Assembly: GCA_918026815.1 (NCBI GenBank)
Contig: CAKJVC010000068.1
Location: 434,001-498,000 of the forward strand
DNA from: Chalara sp. BL73
Taxonomy: Eukaryota > Ascomycota > Leotiomycetes > Helotiales
Reading direction: 5' to 3'
DNA length: 64,000 nt
Part shown: in pieces, positions 31,161 through 40,709 of the stretch
How positions within the stretch are numbered: position 1 is the stretch's first letter
Layout of the letters: each line of letters opens with the position of its first letter
Position numbers and translations under genes: made by a program
Notes under the pieces: generated by a model
Databases searched by the model: none
Seen by the model: only the letters and a program-made list of their open reading frames with translations
Told to the model about the DNA's origin: nothing

Positions 31161-32150
31161 ATGGCTCGAATGAGCAGCGCACCATCCAAGAAAATGGATA
31201 AGAGGATGGGAAATATAGACCAATATTTAAGCCCTAAGAAGGCTCCAACTACCACATCCTCCAGCGACAACATTGACAATGAATCATCTCCCCTTCCGAC
31301 GAATAGTCTCAATGAGCGACTGACCAAGTCCGACGATTCCATAACGGCAACTATACCTTCTATGGCCGACTCGATTACCCCAGGTCCATCACGCCGTAAC
31401 CCGAAGCGACAATTAGCCGCCGTAGAAGAGACAACGGACGAGGCACCCAGTGATCCGTCCCAGGCTAAGAAACCCCGCCATTCAAAAGGATATGCTCCTC
31501 CAAGTACATACGCGCACCTTCCAGCTCTTCCTGATACTATCACACCCAACCTCTTGTGTCTCTTTGTAGGTCTGAACCCCGGAATCCAGACAGCCACGCT
31601 TGGGCACCCATACGCGCACCCTACGAACCTCTACTGGCGCTTGCTGCACTCTTCCGGGCTCACCCCGCTACGACAGCTCGCGCCGGCGGAGTACGTCACC
31701 TTACCGAAGCAGTACAGCCTCGGAAACACGAACATAGTCGGACGGGCAACTCGGGATGGAGCTCAGCTGAGCAAAGAGGAGATGGTTACGGGCGCGGGAG
31801 TGCTAGATGAAAAGATCCGGAAGTGGCAGCCCGAGGTGGTGTGTCTTGTGGGCAAAGGCATCTGGGAGGCGGTGTGGAAGTGGAAGTATGGGAAGACGCT
31901 TAAGCGGCACGAGTTTAAGTATGGGTTTCAAGACACGTCTGAAAATATGGGGAGGAAGAAGGGGTTCGGGAAAACAGGATCTGATTGGGGAGGGGCGAGG
32001 GTGTTTGTGGCAACGAGCACCAGCGGGTTAGCTGCTAGCTTGAGCCTGACGGAAAAGGAAGAGATCTGGAAACAGTTGGGTGATTGGGTTAATAAGAGAA
32101 GGGAAGAGACAAACCAAGTAGTTGGGGAAGCAACTCAGCCTACAGAATAG
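31161..32150 (+). CDS. Mismatch-specific uracil/thymine DNA glycosylase (MUG/TDG type)
   Basis: This nuclear base-excision repair enzyme removes U or T (and damaged pyrimidines) from G mismatches. It is single-exon, 329 aa from the ATG at 31161 (MARMSSAP); upstream open frame has no ATG. The N-terminal 125 residues are polar and disordered, with a basic KKPRHSKGY stretch suited to DNA binding or nuclear import. The UDG-fold core begins LLCLFVGLNPG, with motif A GLNPG at 137-141. It continues with HPTNLYWRLLHSSGLT and NIVGRATRDGAQLS and reaches the insertion-loop motif VATSTSGLAASLS near the C-terminus. The asparagine of GLNPG is the usual catalytic-water residue in this family. The order and spacing of motifs make the call firm; exact substrate preference cannot be read. 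Confidence 0.9.
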   Translation: MARMSSAPSKKMDKRMGNIDQYLSPKKAPTTTSSSDNIDNESSPLPTNSLNERLTKSDDSITATIPSMADSITPGPSRRNPKRQLAAVEETTDEAPSDPSQAKKPRHSKGYAPPSTYAHLPALPDTITPNLLCLFVGLNPGIQTATLGHPYAHPTNLYWRLLHSSGLTPLRQLAPAEYVTLPKQYSLGNTNIVGRATRDGAQLSKEEMVTGAGVLDEKIRKWQPEVVCLVGKGIWEAVWKWKYGKTLKRHEFKYGFQDTSENMGRKKGFGKTGSDWGGARVFVATSTSGLAASLSLTEKEEIWKQLGDWVNKRREETNQVVGEATQPTE

Positions 32151-33512
32151 ACGTACACAAAGGGGCAGCAAGATCTTTCAATTTACTTGCATACTGCTTA
32201 GCTATGGCCACTTGACCCTCTTCCTCGTTTTCCTGAAATAAACCTTCGAGGTAAAATGCTGTGATAGATATCGATCGGATAGAGAGTATCCGGAAGTTGG
32301 TTAATAGTATATCGGAGTCTGTCAAAGTGTGTTGGACCGAATTAGTATGAAAGTTCTTTATGGATATGTAAGTCGCCCACTTGTATTTTCCAGTATAGCT
32401 TGCGAGGATGAGCTTCTTAATAGTGTGACGATAAACGGAGGTCCGGTCTCTATCCGTAGCGGGATAATAACCGTAGGTGCTCACACTCTTTTCGTTACGC
32501 GACATAAAAGATCAGGGGAACTCCACTCTTCCTACAACGTCCAGAGCTGGGTACGTATTACCCCCGACTCCCTGTTGATCCTTTTATGTAAGTCCCACTC
32601 CGGATCCCTCCGGATCCCTCTCTTCCGCCCTGACCTGACAGTTCAATACATTGACTTTTTCTTATTCTTATAAGCAAGAGTTTTGAATTTCCAGAATTGC
32701 TTTGGATACTTGCTTAAAAGCATAATCTCGGGTGTACAAATTGTGCTTCTATATGTACCTAAAAAGGACGAACAAAGAAATAATAAAAATAACGTTACCA
32801 TATCGCAGTTGCCGAACTTCCAGTTCGAAAATATAAAGTCACTATTTAAAGAAAACAAAAACTATCGTGTTAATGAATACTTTGTTTTTAAGACCAATGC
32901 AACGCTAATAAGATTCTTTAAACGAAAGTATCACACAAAATCTATTTCAACATAACTGTCATCACTGCGAGTCACTGCTTTCAGCCTTATCTTTTTATGT
33001 CAAAACGTTCCACTCCATTTCCAGAGCTAGGAGATTTCAAGATATTTCTCTGCTATCGAACTGCATTAAGTCGAAGGAGTGATGTTGCTATTGTTTGCTC
33101 AAAGATCAGTAATAGTAAAATAGGTTGGATTGCTGTATCGCTGCAAAGTTTTCTTTTTGGGAAAGTGAGACGGACTATTAGCGAGTGAGAATTTGAAGAT
33201 TCGCCAAGTAAAAGTGGCAAGGTCTCAAAGGCAGGTATATATAGACATGGTAGATCAGGTCTTTACAGTTCTAACACGTGTATTGTAAATCAATAAACAT
33301 AGCTAACTCCTTAACTCCCAGTGTTTCACCGTCCGTATGTCTAACCAAATCCCCATAACCTTTCTGAAAGCAACAGTTCTAATACTAAGCAAACCAGTAA
33401 CGCCGGAAATGACTAAATCATTTATGTTGTCCGTACTACTCGTGGAGACTTTGTCTGGTCCGCCAGAGCGCACAGAAGACATAGGCTAGACTCATTTATG
33501 CAAATACTACTA
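32151..33512. other. AT-rich intergenic region
   Basis: About 1.4 kb. A 10-bp unit CGGATCCCTC is duplicated near 32600-32620. AT-rich frames (32140-32505 minus, 32683-32955 plus) show Lys/Asn/Ile-biased composition without motifs and are probably chance. It includes the 3' UTR regions of two convergent genes. Confidence 0.4.
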
Positions 33513-34298
33513 CTAAGCAGTAGAAAAGGAGACTGCTCCATTTGGGCTGACCGACATCTCACCGACATGCTGAAAGGAATGAGTTTCTCTTACAACATTC
33601 TGAGCGGAGCCAACGAGGGTTTCAAGCCCTGACCTAACAGTGCGGTACACCTCCTCCAAGCCTTCTGCCTCTGCCTTCATATATGGGTCATTCTGGTAAC
33701 TGGGATCTTTGCTGAGACTTGTATCGAGAGTATACACCCAGCCCTTCATGTTGGTCAGCTGAGCGACCTGTACAACTTTAACGAAATCGTCCCAGTCCCC
33801 TTTCATATGCTGCCAACTTGGGCCCATAGCGAGGTGGGCGAGGAACCTAGAAACTCCATTGGCCTCTCTAGGTGTACCAGTAACAATTAGTCCGACGCAA
33901 CTACCGAACTCCCCCGAGTACATGCCTGGTTGGCTTGCCTTAGAGCCTTTCTGTCTACCCATGGGAATATTTTGGTATCCGGCAGGCATTGCACGGCCGT
34001 CAAGACCTCTCTGCTCTATTTCATCTCTTTTGCCACCCTTTTTAGGAAAAGGTTTTCGGCAGTAGGTCTGAAAGTACTTCTTGTATTGCTTGAAGCCAGG
34101 ATCAGGGCCCAGATCGATAGCCGCCAAGCCTCGCGCTAATAGACTTGTCTCATCTTCGGATCTGAACATCTGTTTAGCAAAGGGCGTCCTTAAAATAGTC
34201 TGAGGAATTTACCGTTTGACCTGAGTGAATCCACCAAAGGCTGAAGTGACGAAGAGCGTACTTAACAGCACTGTGGAGAAAGTTTTTGTAAAAAGCAT
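33513..34298 (-). CDS. Small secreted protein with CheD-like Cys/His signature
   Basis: This is a predicted secreted protein of 244 aa from two exons, 34298-34213 and 34161-33513. The 51-nt intron has a good donor (GTAAAT), a GCTAAAC branch point and an acceptor that keeps frame. The first exon supplies a signal peptide (MLFTKTFSTVLLSTLFVTSAFG) followed by QVKR, and the KR dibasic site falls exactly at the splice, where Kex2 cleavage would release SEDETSLLARG. The mature part is basic then mixed, with Cys 63 and Cys 117. The block GSCVGLIVTG (Cys 117) followed by FLAHLAMGPS (His 138) resembles the GSCVAV...LAH pair of CheD-type glutamine deamidases. That is motif similarity only. The role is unknown; a secreted enzyme or effector-like protein is possible. 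Confidence 0.75.
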
Positions 34299-35139
34299 CG
34301 TGCTTTTTATTCAGCTCAAGATTTGGAGAGTCTATTGTGATGATAGTAAAAGAAGATGCTGTTCAAGAGTTTCCTGACTAAAAAGTTGTTATAAGACTGG
34401 AGCTAGTTGTTATGATGATAGTGAAAGGAACGTGTGGACCTGTGGATATCATTTGAACCTTTATATCACTATTTCTGTGCTATAAATAGATAAAATTATT
34501 GCAATGTTCTTTTCTATGGTACTAAATAGTGTAAACTCCTACAGGAACAAATGATGCTAAAAGAATCTTAAGATTCTAAAGGAACAGGATTTCCAAGATT
34601 AATATTAACTGTTTCTATAAGCAGATACATGAGCCTGGATAGAAATAGCTACAATGTTATATTGAGTTGGAAGAAATGTTGGCAAGAATCCAACGTATTG
34701 GAGAATGAACCGCTTGCCCGAAGTCAGAATAACTAAGATTATATCCGTCTCAGACCAGCCACAAAGATAGTACAGCGCCGCCTCCTTCCCCCTCCTAATG
34801 TGTTGATCAAGCACGATCTATTAGCTCAGCCATGTTGGTATAATCGATTTGACAACATTGTTTAGGTTCCAGATTCACTCGTCTTACCGAAAAGTCCGTG
34901 AGTAGTAAGGTGGTAAAACAACATGGGATCTGTGTTGGAAACCTTTCCTTTGCATAGCCTCGTCTGTTTCCTAATTCGCTCCGCCTTCCAACGCTCTCCG
35001 CCCCGCCTTGTGGCACAGAAACTAGAAGCGAAACTGCAGGACTACCCCGCACGTCAGTTTCCACCTTCTCCAGGCTTCTTATTGTCCGGCCTTCTGTCGT
35101 TTTATTTCGATCAACAGACTTGATAACTTACTTTATGCA
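34299..35139. promoter_or_regulatory. Divergent upstream region (secreted protein / 2EXR gene)
   Basis: These 841 bases separate two divergent starts. They are AT-rich around 34380-34620. Frames at 34605-34814 (minus), 34807-35064 (minus) and 34923-35123 (plus) overlap one another and lack motifs. I claim no gene. Confidence 0.4.
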
Positions 35140-36330
35140 ATGGCTGCTTCACAACACCTACAATTTGTTAACCCATGCTACAATCGCAGGGAAGATGCTT
35201 CGTTCAGCCAATTTCCAATGCTCCCGCCAGAGCTGCGACTACGTGTTTGGCAAATCGCGATAGACCAATCTCGTTTATTAGAGATTACGGTAGAACTTCC
35301 TTCGGACTCCAGGGATACACCTTTGTATTCGAGTAGAAATGCCCTTGGTAACTTAGTTAGTAGCCAGAACTACCTTGCTACTGTGCACGGCAATCGGTTA
35401 TATACCAAGCTACTATACATAAATCGCGAGTCACGACAAGTAGCTCTTCAATTTTACCGCGTTCATGTTCCTTGCCACTTCCAAACTTTCAAGGATGGGA
35501 CTGAGAGGTCCATAAAGACAACTCTTTATTTTAATCCCGAATACGACTTCATACAGCTTAAATTACCCGGATTGGACTATGCCTTTATCGACTTTGTTCA
35601 TGATCTTAAGGCTTATGACCCACAAAATATCGGACTACTCAATTTGGCCCTAGGCACAAACAGTATGAACCATCTACATTCTTTAACGACTATTTCCGAT
35701 GCTGCAGCAAGAGTATCTTTCGTTGCTTTTCTATCGCGATTGAAGCAGCTTATCTGGATAGCTCATTCTCATGCCGGGCGCGGAATTATGGGACTGTTGC
35801 AAGGTTTCCAAGGTGTCGGATTCCAATTCAACCATTCGATACCCGTAAAAGCTGCCAACCCATCCTTCAATCTCTTAAACCGTGACCCTAGACCAGTCGG
35901 TCCAGAGTTAAAGTACGTTCTGACGGCTTGCTACGATCCGCGGCGGATGCGTGTCCAATGGAAAGAGCTGCTACAAAGATGGCAAATCCATCAAGTGCAA
36001 CCTACTCGGGAGCGGGTGCTTTTCGCGTACAATCCTCTCACTCATGAGCAGCAGGTATATGACATCAGAACAGCAAATAAATTCTTGAAGGAAGAAGAAG
36101 AGAAGTGGCTAGAGGCTCAAAATCACAGACCGGGATTAGTCAGGAAATTTGCGGGGAAAATGCCGATTGAGAGCCCTGCTGAGCTTGCGGAAGCCGTGAG
36201 ACCAGCTATTGGGTTCTGGCTATTTCCCGTTGAGGCGATTGGAGACCTTAATGGAGATATATCTGGGATGAAGAAAGTATATGATATGACGGGCTACTGG
36301 CCAGAATTAGCGTTATCGCGGCTTTTTTAG
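35140..36330 (+). CDS. 2EXR domain-containing protein
   Basis: This single-exon 396-aa protein starts at the ATG in CAATGG. The 2EXR signature FSQFPMLPPELRLRVWQIAI lies at residues 22-41, followed by RLYTKLLYINRESRQVALQFYRVH, which is the second typical block (RESRxxAL). An acidic YFNPEYDFIQL segment follows. Such proteins are abundant, lineage-specific and of unknown function in Pezizomycotina, and are sometimes mis-annotated as F-box proteins because the LPPELRLRVW helix looks similar. The rest has no enzyme motif, no signal peptide and no membrane span. It lies divergent from the secreted-protein gene and convergent with the second HET gene. Confidence 0.88.
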   Translation: MAASQHLQFVNPCYNRREDASFSQFPMLPPELRLRVWQIAIDQSRLLEITVELPSDSRDTPLYSSRNALGNLVSSQNYLATVHGNRLYTKLLYINRESRQVALQFYRVHVPCHFQTFKDGTERSIKTTLYFNPEYDFIQLKLPGLDYAFIDFVHDLKAYDPQNIGLLNLALGTNSMNHLHSLTTISDAAARVSFVAFLSRLKQLIWIAHSHAGRGIMGLLQGFQGVGFQFNHSIPVKAANPSFNLLNRDPRPVGPELKYVLTACYDPRRMRVQWKELLQRWQIHQVQPTRERVLFAYNPLTHEQQVYDIRTANKFLKEEEEKWLEAQNHRPGLVRKFAGKMPIESPAELAEAVRPAIGFWLFPVEAIGDLNGDISGMKKVYDMTGYWPELALSRLF

Positions 36331-36696
36331 GATAGAGGGAACATTGTGCTGGGCTAGTTTGAGTTATTAGAGTTTTCTTTCCCACACTCGTGTTTGTTGC
36401 AGGCTGAAGTCCCTCCTAAAAAGAGTCCCATTAATAGTATGAACCATTCTCAACATCGCGGAAAGAGGAAAGGCTACTCATTAGCGTCGATTGGTGAAAA
36501 TTATAAGTAGAGCTCGTTTGTGGAGCTGCTAACCTAACATCGTAAAGATCTAGAAGCAGACATAGAAAAATAAGATAATGCTTAGTTATCCTTTGAAGAT
36601 AAGCTGTACTGGGAAGTTGCCTTGAGACGGCGGTCTATGTTTATATAAGGTAGGCGTTCGCTAACCAAAAGTAAGACCCCAGATTGAACAAGACGG
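36331..36696. other. Convergent intergenic region
   Basis: These 366 bases lie between the stop codons of the 2EXR and HET genes. No gene or repeat was seen. Confidence 0.45.
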
Positions 36697-39213
36697 TCAT
36701 ATGATGGTGAGTGACTGCGGCGATGATCCAGTCTGTGCCTCTCCGCCCGTAATACCGTGGGCATAGCAAGCACCGACGTAGTGATAGATGTCTTCCCCAT
36801 TGACTCCTTGGAGCCCGCCTCTATTCCGCTTCCTCATAAGTACAGGCCGTTCGAACCCGGGTATAATACAGAGGAGATCGCCTAGCTCACACTTCGGCGG
36901 AACGATACACAAAAGGCCGCTCGTCGTAGCTGCCAGCTTTCTGCCACGCCAAACGCGACCAAACTCTCGAGCAAGCGCAAAGGATGACCTATACATGAGT
37001 TCATCACTATTGCTTCTGCTTCCTTTGGTGGGGCTGCTGGGTCGTTTTATAGCTCCAAAAAATTCTTGTTGGTAGGTCTGGAAATAGAGCCCGTATTCCG
37101 GAGGAGCCGGCCGTTTGTAGCTGATTTTGTTAGTCTCGATGATAGTTCGATCTTCAATCAGAGTTCGCCAAAGAACTTCTGATATTGGCTGTCCGGTGGC
37201 TTGGTACTTGGATGGCAGTTTGTCCGCTATGCTCCAGGCTTCACGGAAGAGTGTGGCTGTCGCAAGATGCATGTCTTCGACGTCACCCTGGCCGTATACC
37301 TCACTGAGAGTAATTGACGTCTCTGAAACGTGACATATATCCGAAATAACACTTCCTTGAATTTTGAATTGCTTCAAGTCTCCAACATCGCTGATTTCGA
37401 AATTGAAGTTTGCAGATACTCTATCTCCGTATTTGGCCTGGTCTTGAACGCCAGTATCATTTGCTACCCAAGGGAAGTTTTGAAAATCTGGAACCCAGCT
37501 TGGCAGGCCATTGGTTTTTCTCTCCCATCCAATACCCGCAAGATAGAGCACAAAATGTGGTTCTGTTGTCAGAAACTTTAGAGTGGAGGTGATGTATACA
37601 TCTTGCAAGCTTAGCTTGTAGTCAACATTTACAGTTCCTATAGTGCTTCGCTTATTGGGTCTCTCTACAATGTTCTTTAGAGCAAATATTTTGTCTCGAG
37701 GGTCAGTAGCCTCGCAATTTTGCGTCATTGAAAGACAAAGTGCCAAGGATAGTTCATTATCATTATGAACGTTGTTTCTCATGACCCCAATATTGACAAT
37801 CTGCTCTACGCCAGTGATTATGCTATAGGCTTTAATATGATATTCAGTGCAAGCCGTGGCTGGGATGACGCTGACCGGGTATAGCAGGATTCTTGTGATC
37901 ATTTTGGAAAGTTGTTCCCAGGAGAGGTAAGTGCTTCCATACAGAATGTGTACCTTCTTCGCCATCGCGATCTCTTGAATAATCCACACACGATGCCAGT
38001 AGGGATGAGAAAGCAAACGGCTGAGCGCTTTCCAGTGGGTATATGAACCAAGAATTCGTGTCGGTGGATCGTATAGATCTTTTGAGAGGTTCATGCTATT
38101 GAATGCAATCAACTCCAGCAGAAAATTGGCATCTCGGACCTCGGAGTGCGTGATCTCCCTATTATCCAGCCATACTATGACCCGGTCGGCACCGCTGTAG
38201 ATATCGCCCATCATAGCCACCTGAGTAGATTTCTCCTCTAAATTATCCTGATTGATACAGACAGCATCAATCCAGAGCCACCTTGTCCTTAGGTAGGAAC
38301 CTCTGTCTTCAAGTATTTTATGCACATTTCTAGTGACGGGCAACCACCTGTCCTCGATAAAGATGAGACGGTCTTTTTCTCCAGTTCCCCATGTGTAGGA
38401 GATTGCTTCATACTGTGGAGCCTTTTCGATTGCAATTTGCACAAATGTGCATTTTAACGCGGCGCCTGGAAGTCGCCTGCTCATTCGTATCAATCTTATT
38501 TCCTTCTGATCACTGTTTATTGCTTCATATTTATACAGCCTAAATGGACGTCTAAAGTAGTACTGTTCAAGAAGAGGGTGCGCTATTGCTATCAAATATC
38601 TCCAAACCTTCCGGCAGAGCTCCATGGCAAGAAATGGCGTGGTATATATGAAGAACCCAATTTTAAATGGCATGGCGAGGAGAGCGGATATACACCGCTT
38701 GATTGTGCGGTTCCATTTTGAGTCTTTGGTGTTTGAAGGCCGTAGATGGATATATAAAGCAAGTGCAACCATCAAGAGGGAACTTAAAAAAACAACGATA
38801 ACCCACAGACCATAGGCGTAAATGTAAGATAGAACCGTCAAAATATTGTACAGAAGGAAGCTCACAAGGCCGTAAAGCAGCAGCAGAAGCGTGCTAGTTA
38901 TGGCATTCGAGATTTCGGCACCCGCAACTCCATCTGCTGGAGCGTCCCTCAGCAGCAGCGCCTTAGTAACCGAAAACCAATCTTTGGTTTGCTCCATCCG
39001 CACGAACATGTTGAAGTGGAGCAATCTAGCGTAAGGATACCAATCGATGGTCAATTGCCTTGGCAGTCCAATACACCAGCTGGTCACCCGCGCACCGGTA
39101 TACATCATACTGGCACAAAAAGCAGTATCAAATGCCGCCTTAAAAGCAAGTGTGGCTGCTTTGCCTAGCAGGAGCATCAGGTCCGCTATCGCTAGCTCAT
39201 TTAGAATACTCAT
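36697..39213 (-). CDS. HET-domain protein with N-terminal membrane region
   Basis: This single-exon 838-aa protein has a clear HET domain: YEAISYTWG at 268-276, LWIDAVCINQ at 313-322 and QVAMMGDIYSGADRVIVWLD at 331-350. Downstream come the usual LLSHPYWHRVWIIQEIAMAKKVHILYG block and the DPRDKIFALKN motif. The C-terminal end has the conserved glycine-rich barrel-like region (TTSGLLCIVPPKCELGDLLCIIPG). Unlike typical cytosolic HET proteins, the first 230 residues are strongly hydrophobic. They include two or more spans at about 104-155 (STLLLLLYGLVSFLLY and LWVIVVFLSSLLMVALALYI) and another near 180-197, so the HET domain may be anchored to a membrane. It could act in non-self recognition, by family. 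Confidence 0.93.
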   Translation of the reverse strand: MSILNELAIADLMLLLGKAATLAFKAAFDTAFCASMMYTGARVTSWCIGLPRQLTIDWYPYARLLHFNMFVRMEQTKDWFSVTKALLLRDAPADGVAGAEISNAITSTLLLLLYGLVSFLLYNILTVLSYIYAYGLWVIVVFLSSLLMVALALYIHLRPSNTKDSKWNRTIKRCISALLAMPFKIGFFIYTTPFLAMELCRKVWRYLIAIAHPLLEQYYFRRPFRLYKYEAINSDQKEIRLIRMSRRLPGAALKCTFVQIAIEKAPQYEAISYTWGTGEKDRLIFIEDRWLPVTRNVHKILEDRGSYLRTRWLWIDAVCINQDNLEEKSTQVAMMGDIYSGADRVIVWLDNREITHSEVRDANFLLELIAFNSMNLSKDLYDPPTRILGSYTHWKALSRLLSHPYWHRVWIIQEIAMAKKVHILYGSTYLSWEQLSKMITRILLYPVSVIPATACTEYHIKAYSIITGVEQIVNIGVMRNNVHNDNELSLALCLSMTQNCEATDPRDKIFALKNIVERPNKRSTIGTVNVDYKLSLQDVYITSTLKFLTTEPHFVLYLAGIGWERKTNGLPSWVPDFQNFPWVANDTGVQDQAKYGDRVSANFNFEISDVGDLKQFKIQGSVISDICHVSETSITLSEVYGQGDVEDMHLATATLFREAWSIADKLPSKYQATGQPISEVLWRTLIEDRTIIETNKISYKRPAPPEYGLYFQTYQQEFFGAIKRPSSPTKGSRSNSDELMYRSSFALAREFGRVWRGRKLAATTSGLLCIVPPKCELGDLLCIIPGFERPVLMRKRNRGGLQGVNGEDIYHYVGACYAHGITGGEAQTGSSPQSLTII

Positions 39214-39431
39214 GATGAGAGATAGTTCAATGATCGACTAGCAATATTCGTGGGCGATATTCGGGTGATAATGGGAAGATAAATCACAGAGAAAGCTGAA
39301 AAAGTAAGGCTGTATTCACCGAGCGTAGCCGCATATGCGTGGAGAGTATGCCCAATCACGTTTCATCATCGCCCGCTGTGGCTTGTGGCTGTGCTAGCTA
39401 ATAGACATTAAACCGTAGTGTATATCCACTT

Positions 39432-40709
39432 TCAGACGGTCTTCGAATTCTCGTCAAGAGAAATACCAAACATATACTTCGCCAGCCCATAGCTCGTCTT
39501 AACCGCCTCACTAGCATACACCCTCATCTCCTTCTCATATGCTGCTGTCGCATCATCCGCATACCCGCCATTTTCCGCCAGCAGTTTCCCCAGCAGCGCC
39601 GAATCCCTAACAGCTGTATTCGCGCCAATTCCACCGGCAGGCGTCATAGAATGCGCTGCATCTCCAATAACCGTAACTCTTGGCTCATTCCGCCATTCCG
39701 GGACACCTGTCGGCGTAGAACAAGTAATTTTCCAGAACGCCGCCTCCTTCTCGTCCATCTCATCAAAGAGGGACTTAACGCGCGGGTGCCAATTCACGGT
39801 GAGCGATTTCGCTATATCGGCTGCCGGCTTCCCGATCATGGAGTAGTCGTCGTTGGGTGCACGAATGGTTCCCGGTGTCGCACCCATTGTCCAGCCGAAC
39901 TGCAAATTCGGATCATTCAATTCACCCGGCCGGACGTTCGTGATAGCGAAGACTTTTCCACTAGGGTTTGTTTCATCTATGAGTCTCCAAACACCTTCGC
40001 CTAGGCCCTTGAATGCCGTGGTTGGTGCTTGACCATGGATGCCTCTGGCACCAGTGTCGTAGACTTTTAGCTTTCCTTCAGATACTTGTTTTGCGACTTT
40101 AGAGTAGATGCCCTCGCCGCCGATCAGTAATTCTCCCTCAACCGATTTAGATCCGTCAGCGAAGATAGCGTGAACACCGGAAGGCGTTAATTCATATCCC
40201 GTCACATGATGAGACCACTGAATATTCTCTTCACATCCGGACAAGAAGATCCTGCGCATGTCGCCCCTTGAAATTCCCACCACCTTTCCCTCGCGTGACG
40301 TGAGAGCTTCTTTCGGTGCATCTTCTTTCTTCTCATCAGATTTTTCTTCCTTCGGTGGCTCAATAATCTTCTCGCCCGTAGTAACATTGATAGCCGCAGA
40401 TCCGCCTCCCCCTGTCTTCCCGCACGCGTCCCAGAATATCTGCCAATCCTCTGGACTCAGTACGGATTCGATGGCATCTAATCCTTCTGAAGAAAGCCGT
40501 AGTCTGTAACCTTGGCCACGAAAATTGATTGAAGCGTCCCGCTCAAATATCTGGAAAGGGATGGAAGCTCGACGCAGGGATTGCGCGAGCAGTAGCGAGG
40601 AGAGGCCAGCGCCAGAGATGAGAATCGGTTTCCGAGTGGTTGCTGCCATTCTGCTAGTGCAATATCTACTGAAGACCGGGAAATAGGGCAACCGACGAGA
40701 GAATAACAT
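39432..40709 (-). CDS. FAD-dependent monooxygenase, possibly mitochondrial
   Basis: This single-exon 425-aa class A flavoprotein monooxygenase has a Rossmann start PILISGAGLSSLLLAQSL near residue 28, in which the third glycine of GxGxxG is serine. FERD follows, then SRGDMRRIFL (arginine/aspartate motif), LLIGGEGIYSKV (DG-like motif, GEG) and VIGDAAHSMTPAGGIGANTAVRD (GD motif). The first 20 residues (MLFSRRLPYFPVFSRYCTSR) are basic and lack acidic residues, as in mitochondrial presequences; an alternative start at Met 21 (40649) would remove them. A Lys/Glu-rich insertion (EPPKEEKSDEKKEDAPKE) sits between the second and third blocks. The serine and the GEG variant may affect FAD binding. The substrate is unknown and the gene has no obvious partner. 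Confidence 0.88.
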   Translation of the reverse strand: MLFSRRLPYFPVFSRYCTSRMAATTRKPILISGAGLSSLLLAQSLRRASIPFQIFERDASINFRGQGYRLRLSSEGLDAIESVLSPEDWQIFWDACGKTGGGGSAAINVTTGEKIIEPPKEEKSDEKKEDAPKEALTSREGKVVGISRGDMRRIFLSGCEENIQWSHHVTGYELTPSGVHAIFADGSKSVEGELLIGGEGIYSKVAKQVSEGKLKVYDTGARGIHGQAPTTAFKGLGEGVWRLIDETNPSGKVFAITNVRPGELNDPNLQFGWTMGATPGTIRAPNDDYSMIGKPAADIAKSLTVNWHPRVKSLFDEMDEKEAAFWKITCSTPTGVPEWRNEPRVTVIGDAAHSMTPAGGIGANTAVRDSALLGKLLAENGGYADDATAAYEKEMRVYASEAVKTSYGLAKYMFGISLDENSKTV

